Assembly: GCA_010909165.1 (NCBI GenBank)
Contig: VJWM01000063.1
Location: 62,001-126,000, forward strand
DNA from: Anthoceros angustus
Taxonomy: Eukaryota > Streptophyta > Anthocerotopsida > Anthocerotales > Anthocerotaceae
Length of the DNA stretch: 64,000 bases
Reading direction: 5' to 3'
Shown here: positions 12,001 to 19,327 of the stretch, in pieces
How positions within the stretch are numbered: the stretch's first letter is position 1
Layout: each line of letters begins with the position of its first letter
Notes under the pieces: generated by a model
The model's input: the letters and a program-made list of their open reading frames with translations, nothing else
Told to the model about the DNA's origin: nothing
Databases searched by the model: none
Translations under genes and position numbers: made by a program

Positions 12001-13858
12001 CGCCAGGTTTTTGACAGCTTGGCCACAAAGGATGTGGTGACATGGAATGCCCTGATAGCTGGGTATGCACAGCAAGGACTCGGCCAAGAGGCGCTTCTTC
12101 TGTATGGACAAATGGAGCAGGAGGGCCTGATTTTGGCTGACCATGTTACTTTTGCTTGCCTTCTGAAGGCCTGTGCAAGCACTGGTGCCTTACAGATGGG
12201 CAGGCAGCTGCACTCACAGATTGTGAAGGACTGCTGGATAATGTAGTGTTGGGCAACTGCCTGGTGGACATGTATGCAAAATGTGGTGAACTGGAAGATG
12301 CACGCAGGTTTTGACAGCTTGGCCAAAGGATGTGCTGACATGGAATACTCTGATATCTGGGTATGCACAGCATGGACGCGGCCAAGAGGCACTTGTTCTT
12401 TACGGACAAATGGAGCAAGAAGTACTCATTTTAGCTGACCATGTTACTTTTGCTTGCCTCCTAAAGGCCTGTGCAGGCACTGGTGCCTTACAGAAGGGCA
12501 GGCAGCTGCACTCACAGATTGTCGAAAGGAGACTGCTAGATAATGTAGTGTTGGGCAACTGCCTGGTGGACATGTATGCAAAATGTGGTGAACTGGAAGA
12601 TGCACGCTAGGTTTTTGACAGCTTGGTGACAAAGGATGTGGTGACGTGGAATGCCCTGATAGCTGGGTATGCACAGAAAGGACTTGGCCAAGAGGCACTT
12701 GTTCTGTATGGACAAATGGAGCAGGAGGGCCTGATTTTGGCTAGCCATGTTACTTTTGCTTGCCTTCTGAAGGCCTGTGCAAGCACTGGTGCCTTACAGA
12801 AGGGCAGCCAGCTGCACTCACAGATTGTTGAAAGAGGACTGCTGGATAATGTAGTGTTGGGCAATTCCCTCGTGGACATGTATGCAAAATGTGGCAAACT
12901 GGAAGCTGCACGCCGGGTTTTTGACAGCTTGGCCACAAAGGATGTGGTGACATGGAATGCCCTGATAGCTGGGTATGGTGCTAACGATGATGGTCACCAA
13001 GCCCTAGTTTGTTTTGAGGAGATGTTAGTTGCCGGTATTCAGCCTGATGATGCTACTTTTACTTGCCTTCTAGCAGCATGCAGTCATGAGGGATTGGTCC
13101 ACAAGGGTCGCAATCTGTTTGATTCCATGGCTGAACAGCATGGCATCAAACCTACCGTTGAGCATTACAATTGCATGATTGATCTTCTTGGGCGTGCAGG
13201 CCACTTAGATGAGGCAAAGAAGATGCTATTATCATGTGAGAGCCAAAATAACGTTGTGGGCCTGACGACTTTGTTGAATGCCTGCAAAAGTCACGGGGAT
13301 ATAGAGAGGGCGTCGTGGTGTTTTGAAAGCATTGTAAGGCTGGAGCCCCAGGAGGCGCCAGCATATGTGCTCATGGCGAATGCCTACGCAGATGCAGGTA
13401 GGTGGGCCGATGTGGACAGGATTGAAACACAGAGAAGGGCAGCAGGAGCTAACAAGAAACCTGCAATGGCGAGCATTGAGGTGAATAAGCAGATACATCG
13501 ATTTCTGGTGGGTGAAAGGAGAGAGGATATTGCGGTTAAGGTAGAGAGCACAAATGCACGCATGACGCAGGAAGGAGGCCACGTACCCCAAACGAAATTG
13601 GTGTTGAAGCCGCTAGGTGAGAAGGAAAAGGAAGATGCGCTATGTGGGCATGCTGAGAAGCTAGCTTTGGCGTTCGGTCTCTTGAACACGCCGAGTGGCA
13701 CACCTCTGGTGGTAACCAAGAATCTGCGTATGTGCCTTGACTGCCACAGTTCCACAGAGGTCATGTCAAGGCTTGAACGGAGAGACATTGTTGTAAGGGA
13801 TGGGTACCGTGTGCATCGATTCGCAGCTGGTTCTTGCAGTTGTAAGGGTCGACCGTGA
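9100..13858 (+). pseudogene. PPR protein KP3, DYW:KP class, with greatly expanded triads and many frameshifts
   Basis: The start MATAWQPD and the PDF motif (WQQFFLDPSMWWDNRRDK, PDFRRKGSGEVLWL) are intact, and the frame is open to 9903. There, loss of two bases in gtggttttcc ends it. About ten PLS triads follow, with S-motif atgtatgc sites at 10102, 10484, 10782, 11074, 11371, 11670, 11968, 12270, 12572 and 12878. Only the last spacing is the full 306 bp; the others are 292-302. A TAG stands for CAG at 12608-12610. From 12623 the frame is open to the end. It encodes the last triads, E1, E2 with NKKPAMASIEV, and a complete DYW:KP domain (HAE, CLDCH, CSCKGRP). If real and unbroken, it would be an unusually long editing factor of about 1,500 residues. 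As given, it cannot be translated through. Confidence 0.82.
10080..12960 (+). repeat. Tandem array of about ten 306-bp PLS-triad units
   Basis: Each unit encodes an S motif (CLVDMYAKCGELEDARQVFD), a P motif (VVTWNALIAGYAQQGLGQEA) and an L motif (HVTFACLLKACASTGALQKG). Adjacent units are almost identical even at silent sites, which points to recent amplification or gene conversion. KP1 and KP2 have about four such units and KP4 three, so copy number varies between paralogues. A partial 89-bp extra copy (10105 and 10194) sits in the first unit, with a hybrid junction at the shared hexamer tatgca. Confidence 0.9.
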
Positions 13859-14686
13859 GAATAATGTAGTCCTCAAGTGTGGTCCTGTCCTACATGATTT
13901 TGTGTTGCGAGCAGGCTTGTGATGAGGGCAAGTGCGTGGGCAACGGGCATCACCATCGTGTGGGAAATGGGGCAGCATAACCTAATATTGCTCTCAATGG
14001 TTTTTGAGAGTTCTGATCAAAAGAAGGTAGTACATCCTAGTGCACTGTACAAAGTGAGCAAACTAACATACTTCTGCTTGTATGTTTCTGAGGGTCTAGA
14101 GCATGCAAACGCTTGGAGAGCCTGCCCAATCAGGTATTGCTGTCAGGGTCTCAACCAAACAACGAGATTGACTCAGCCTTTTAGAACCAAGCATTTGTCA
14201 AGCTCTGCCAGAATGCCACCACATCCGTATCACATGTGCATATAAATGGACGTCCATGCTCACTCCTAGAGTACTGTATTCTGCCATTTTCATCCACTTA
14301 TCATGTGTATGCTATGTGAGAGCACCTCCTTGCCCTGTGTTACGAGCTTCGAAAAAGTTGACATCCACATCGTGAGTCTGCAGGCAGCTCACAAGATTTG
14401 GGAGACTTTCAGCGCATGTCTTATCAGCTCATAGAGACCTAGTACAAGATTATGGCATTGTGTCATTTCACTCAACATGCCCTCAAGGCAAACATCAAAT
14501 CAGGTGCGTGGACTCCGTCCATGTAGGCCCGGGATACCATATTCTCCTCTGCCAGCTTCGCCTTGCTGTTGCTCGACCCGCGTGTTTCATTTCTTTACGA
14601 TGGCGCTGCACTGCGCTTTGTTAGAGTGATTTAGTCATGCACATCACGTAAGCATGCTGCTACTGTCCGAGAGCGCTGCCTGCACG
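13859..14686. other. KP3-KP4 intergenic region and KP4 leader
   Basis: I see no gene in 13859-14350. From about 14357 the sequence aligns with the KP1 leader, block by block up to the start codon at 14687. The segment from 14640, catgctgctactgtccgaga, also matches the KP2 leader. This supports duplication of whole gene-plus-leader units. Confidence 0.5.
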
Positions 14687-17433
14687 ATGGCCACTCTATG
14701 GCAACCGGATTCGTCCTGGACCACAAAACTTGGTGGGTGTACAGGGATTCTACAAGGAGCTCCTGAAGAACACACAGTAGGAATTCAAGGTCTGGCAATC
14801 AACAATGTCTCCAGGTGCAGCAGTGTAAGGAATCCACCACTTCGGAGAGAATCGATGGCTGGGAAAGGATTTCCCAGCAACGGCGGTCGCCAGGAGCAGG
14901 AGGAGGATCAGGAGCTGTTGTGGCGACAATTCTTTCTGGACCCTGCCATGTGGTGGGATAACAGGCGAGGTAAGAAGGGTTCCCGTTCGCCTGACTTCTG
15001 GCGTAAGGGCTCCGGTGAGGTCCTCTGGTTAAACAGCATGTTCAAGCCAGCTTGGGTGGATGAGCAGCTCGTTTCCTTGGATATGCAGATGGGTCATGGC
15101 GCCTCGCCTTCCAAGTCGAGCTCTCCGGATAAGCCTGAGCCTGGCAGGCGTGCAGGAACGGGAATGGGCGTCGTAACGGCTGCAAATGTGAGGACCTTGT
15201 GTCAGCAGGGGAAGCTTAGTGAGGCCGTTGAAGCGCTGCAATCTTTGGCGCAGACAGACTCTGGTATTTCTCGGTCTCTGCTGTATACTGTGCTCAAACT
15301 GTGTGCTGCTAAGAAGGATCTGGTGGTGGGGCGACGAGTTCATGATCTCACTGTCAAACTTGGGTACGAGTCAAATACATATTTGGGGAACCATATCTTG
15401 CGCATGTATGCGGGTGGAGGTAGGCTACAAGAGGCCATGGATGTGTTCACCAGCGTGAGGAAACCAGATGCTTTTATGTGGTTTTCCATAATCTCCGCAC
15501 ATGCTAAACATGGGAGACCGAATGAGGCTATACAATTGTACCATGAGATGCGGAGCTCAGGTCTGAAGGCGGATGCCCACGTCTTTGTAGCAGCACTTCA
15601 AGCTTGTGCATTGGCTGCGGACTTGGAATCTGGCAGGAAAGTGCACTGTGATGTGCTTGACAGTGCCATTGTTCCGAACTTGTTTGTTGGAAACTGCCTG
15701 GTGGACATGTATGCAAAATGTGGGGAACTTAAAGATGCACGCAGGGTTTTTGACAGCTTGGCCATAAAGGATGTGGTGACATGGACGTCCCTGATAGCTG
15801 GGTATGCAAATCATGGGCTCGCCCAAGACGCCCTTGCTCTGTATGAAAAAATGGAGCAGGAAGGCCTGATTGTGGCTGACCATGTTACTTTTGTTTGCCT
15901 TCTGAAGGCCTGCACAAGCGCTGGTGCGTTACAGAAGGGCAGGCAGCTGCACAAACAGATGGTGCAAAGAGCGCAGCTAGATAACATTCTTGTGGGGAAC
16001 TGCCTGGTGGACATGTATGCCAAGTGTGGTGAACTGGAAGATGCACGTAGGGTTTTTGACAGCTTGGCCTCAAAGGATGTGGTGACATGGAATGCCCTGA
16101 TTGCTGGGTATGCACAGCAAGGGCTTGGCCAAGAGGCGCTTGTACTGTATGGACAAATGGAGCAGCAGGGCCTTATTGTGGCTGATCATGTGACTTTTGC
16201 TTGCCTTCTGAAGGTGTGTGCAAGCGCTGGTGCCTTACAGAAGGGAAGGCAGCTGCACTCACAGATTGTGGAAAGGGGAAAGCTAGATAGCATACTTGTG
16301 GGCACTTGCTTGGTGGACATGTATGCAAAGTGTGGCAAACTGGAAGAAGCACGCTGTGTCTTTGACAGCTTGGCTGCAAAGGATGTGGTGACTTGGACAG
16401 CCCTGATAGCTGGGTGTGGTTCTTGTGATGAAGGTCACAAAGCACTAGCCTGTTTTGAGGAGATGTTAGTCGCAGGTATTCAGCCCAATGATACCACATT
16501 CACTTGCGTTTTAGGAGCATGCAGTCATGAGGGACTGGTGGATGAGGGTCGCAGACACTTTGATTCCATGTTGGAAAAGCATGGCGTCAAGCCTACTGTT
16601 GAACATCACAATTGCATGATTGATCTTCTGGGGCGTGCAGGCCATTTAGATGAGGCAGAGAAGATACTCCTATCGAGTGAGAGCCAAAGCAATGCTGTGG
16701 GGCTGACGTCTTTGCTGAATGCCTGCAAAAGCCATGGGGATATAGAGAGAGCAAAGCGGTGTTTTGAAAGTCTGGTTAGACTGGAGCCTCAATGTGCATC
16801 CGCTTATGTGCTCATGGCCAATGCCTATGCAGATGCAGGTAGGTGGACTGATGTGGACAGGATTGAATCACAGAGAATGGTAGCAGGAGCTAACAAGAAA
16901 CCTGCAGTGGCAGGCATTGAGGAGCAAGTGCATCCGCTTATGTGCTCATGGCCAATGCCTATGCAGATGCAGGTAGGTGGACTGATGTGGACAGGATTGA
17001 ATCACAGAGAATGGTAGCAGGAGCTAACAAGAAACCTGCAGTGGCAGGCATTGAGGTAAAGGAGCAAGTGCATACATTTGTGGTGGGAGACAGCAGAGAT
17101 GATGTTGCTCTGATGGTAGAGAGCACGAATGCACGTCTGAAGCAGGAAGGAGGCCACGTACCACAAACAAAGTTGGTGTTGAAGCCACTGTCTGAGAAGG
17201 AAAAGGAAGATATGCTTTGCGGGCATGCTGAGAAGCTAGCTCTGGCGTTTGGTCTATTGAACACACCGAGCGGCACACCTTTGGTGGTAACGAAGAATCT
17301 ACGCATGTGCAGTGACTGCCACAGTTCCACAGAGATCATGTCAAGGGTTGAGAATAGAGACATTGTTGTAAGGGATGGGTACCGTGTGCATCGATTTGCA
17401 GCTGGTTGTTGCAGTTGTAAGGGCCGACCGTGA
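14687..17433 (+). CDS. PPR protein KP4, DYW:KP class, broken only by a 134-bp duplication
   Basis: The cleanest KP gene. It starts MATLWQPD. The PDF motif lies at residues ~78-133 (WRQFFLDPAMWWDNRRGK, then PDFWRKGSGEVLWL, where Trp replaces the Arg of its paralogues). PPR repeats run from ~160, with S motifs near 15413, 15707, 16013 and 16319 (the last three exactly 306 bp apart). Then come P-L-S, E1 and E2 with NKKPAVAGIE. There the first frame runs into a repeated segment and stops at 17017. The second copy of that segment restores the proper frame. It continues through VKEQVHTFVVG and the DYW:KP domain (HAE, CSDCH, CSCKGRP) to 17433. Without the 134 extra bases the coding length is 871 codons including the stop, exactly divisible by three. 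Probable organellar editing factor; loss of function depends on whether the duplication is real. Confidence 0.87.
16794..17061 (+). repeat. 134-bp offset tandem duplication in the KP4 E2 region
   Basis: The stretch starting gtgcatccgcttatgtgctc at 16794 recurs at 16928 with no difference seen up to caggcattgagg. The first copy then lacks six bases (taaagg) present after the second. The junction lies at the hexamer gtgcat, shared by both breakpoints (cagtgcatccgc and aagtgcatacat), which suggests template switching or slippage. Since 134 is not a multiple of three, it breaks the reading frame. Confidence 0.9.
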
Positions 17434-17989
17434 GAATGAAGAAGAATGAAAAACTCCTGAGGTGGAACATTGAAAGTAGCCGACAGGACGAAGAAAATAC
17501 CAGAGCTGGCCTTCACTTTTGTTACAGTCGTTTTGCGAGGACAACTCCAGTAGCAAAGCTGGACTGGGTAGATGACACAACATTCTGTTGGCACACTGCA
17601 CATTCTTTAGCTGCGCGGGGTAGGTGCCCCTTTCCTGTTTGGTGTTCTCCTGCAGACCTTGGAGTCCAAGCTTCGCAGGTCAACCTTCCTTCCAGCAGAA
17701 TTTACAACAGCAGCAGTCTGATGAGAGTATTGACAGGATTTTTGCTTTCTGTGCTCCCTGAATGATTTGCTTGCCAGGTAAAGCGTTGGCACATGCACAC
17801 TGCCGACATAAACTCGTTACGGAATCCAGTCTTTCCCATCAAGTCATCTTTCACCTTCTTGGCTGCAGCCTCTTTGTGAACCTGGCTTTATTTTAGCCCG
17901 TTCAAACCGTGGACGTTTTCTCTCAACGCGTTCCAGGAGCGTTCTGACAGGAGACCTCCTCGGGCCTGTGAGCACTGTGGTCGAACTTG
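17434..17989. other. Unassigned spacer downstream of KP4
   Basis: No coding or structural signal that I can support. Short open frames are present but have no recognisable motif or codon pattern. Confidence 0.3.
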
Positions 17990-18482
17990 CTCTAAATCAG
18001 GCCGATTTGAATGGATCCATCCTGCGTCTGGCATCACAGAAGGGATCAATGAGGATGGGGAGGCAGGCCTGGCAGACTCTCTGTCCGGAATGCTGAATGC
18101 TGCGCATCAACGCTTGTATGCAGCGCCTTGAGACACTCCGTATGCTCTGAAGCACGGCCTGGAAGAGTTGCGCCACAACTCCACCATCTATGAAGTTCGG
18201 TTCTAAGTGTAGTGCTGTGATGAGGATGTGTGGATGCGCCCTGTCCCGTTTCTTCAGCAATTCACAGCATTGCGTATCCTGGGTTTGGAGGATGTCCGTG
18301 CCCCTCTTTCAAGAAAGCGTTGCTGAGATCCTTGGAGGACAACGCATATATCAATGAGCTCTCCATTATTAATAGCTGGGACCACCTGGACAATGACATG
18401 TTTGCAGACTTGATGCACTCTCTTCAATTCAACATGACACTGTGGAAGATCACCATGTCCAGCACTGGCTTCCCTCGTGTGT
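17990..18482 (+). pseudogene. Possible leucine-rich-repeat (RNI-like) protein relic
   Basis: Fragments in several frames resemble ribonuclease-inhibitor-type LRRs: LQQFTALRILGLEDVR (about 18250-18297), then a shifted segment containing LRSLEDNAYINELSII and MFADLMHSLQFNMTLWKI (about 18325-18460). The spacing of Leu/Ile and the N-x-x-I/L pattern fit LRRs, and stops and shifts separate the pieces. The identification is weak and rests on pattern only. The downstream region 18483-19250 holds nothing I recognise. Confidence 0.3.
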
Positions 18483-19257
18483 AGCCTGTGTATGTGTAGC
18501 CTTGAGCGCGAGATCCCCTTTCATTAAAGATAAAAAAGGTGGGAACGGGAAGGAAAGGGCACAATCATCGACCGAGCCTTGGCTCGTAATGCTGTACACA
18601 AGAGACTTAGTTGCCTCTGCTCCTGGACGGGAAGAAACCTGTGATGCCCAAGGCCGGGCTGCTCTTTCTGTGCACAGGGAAGACCACTTTTCGCACCATG
18701 ATGATTCGCGCATGAAAATGATGAACAGACGCATTACCCTTCTTCCACCTCGGCCAAGTTGGACTGAAGGAAATACTGTCCTCTGCATGCACATGGGACA
18801 TTATTTCCATGTGTTTCGGCACCGAAAGCATTGCGTTGCGTTCCTCTGGTTGGATGATTCCTAGATCTTATGCATACAGGATGTATGTTCCATCTTCCCG
18901 ACTAGCCAAGGCTGGGATAGGATGTCCCTCATTGAAATCGCGTCTGAGGCCCCTGCCTTCATGTCACAATTACAGTAGGCGGAAGATCGCTCACAGCACC
19001 TAGTGCCAAAGTCCCATAGGACCAGGCTTTGAACACCTACATCCTTCAGATATTTGCTGAATCGATGGACATGGATTGTCTGTTTCTTAAGCCCAATTGG
19101 CTGGATAATTTTGCCTTCCTGGACATAGATTTCGCATCGTGCTCCAGCTGCCTTGAGCTTACAATCACCTGATGGGTGAAGCACATTTCCAGTTGTGGAG
19201 ACAGTTTTCTGACACCAATGTTGAGAGCAAACAGGCATCCCAGGCAGAGCTCCTGCT

Positions 19258-19327
19258 CAACTGAGCAGTTTTCTGGGCACAGCAATGGTGAGAGCAAACA
19301 GGCATTTCAGGGAGAGCTCCCTCTCAA
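19258..19327 (+). pseudogene. Lost N-terminal codons of the adjacent E2-class PPR gene
   Basis: In frame with the next gene this segment reads FWAQQW, a TGA stop, then EQTGISGRAPSQ. It aligns with FWTQQIGGCTGILRGAP in KP1 and TGILQGAP in KP4. The ancestor of the downstream gene therefore had the same N terminus as the KP genes and lost it through a stop codon. Translation now presumably begins at the methionine at 19328. Confidence 0.55.

Noticed and set aside
12600-12612. Nuclear U-to-C editing of the TAG as a deliberate feature
   Set aside because: Known U-to-C editing is confined to organelle transcripts, and the surrounding gene has many other breaks.
3210-13790. Long minus-strand open frames across the PPR cluster (for example 11545-12392)
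   Set aside because: They are antisense shadows of the PPR repeats. They repeat with the same 306-bp period and show no protein motif.
9100-13858. KP3 frames treated as many small exons of one spliced gene
   Set aside because: The breaks coincide with base losses in repeat units and lack consistent GT...AG borders; sister genes are continuous over the same units.
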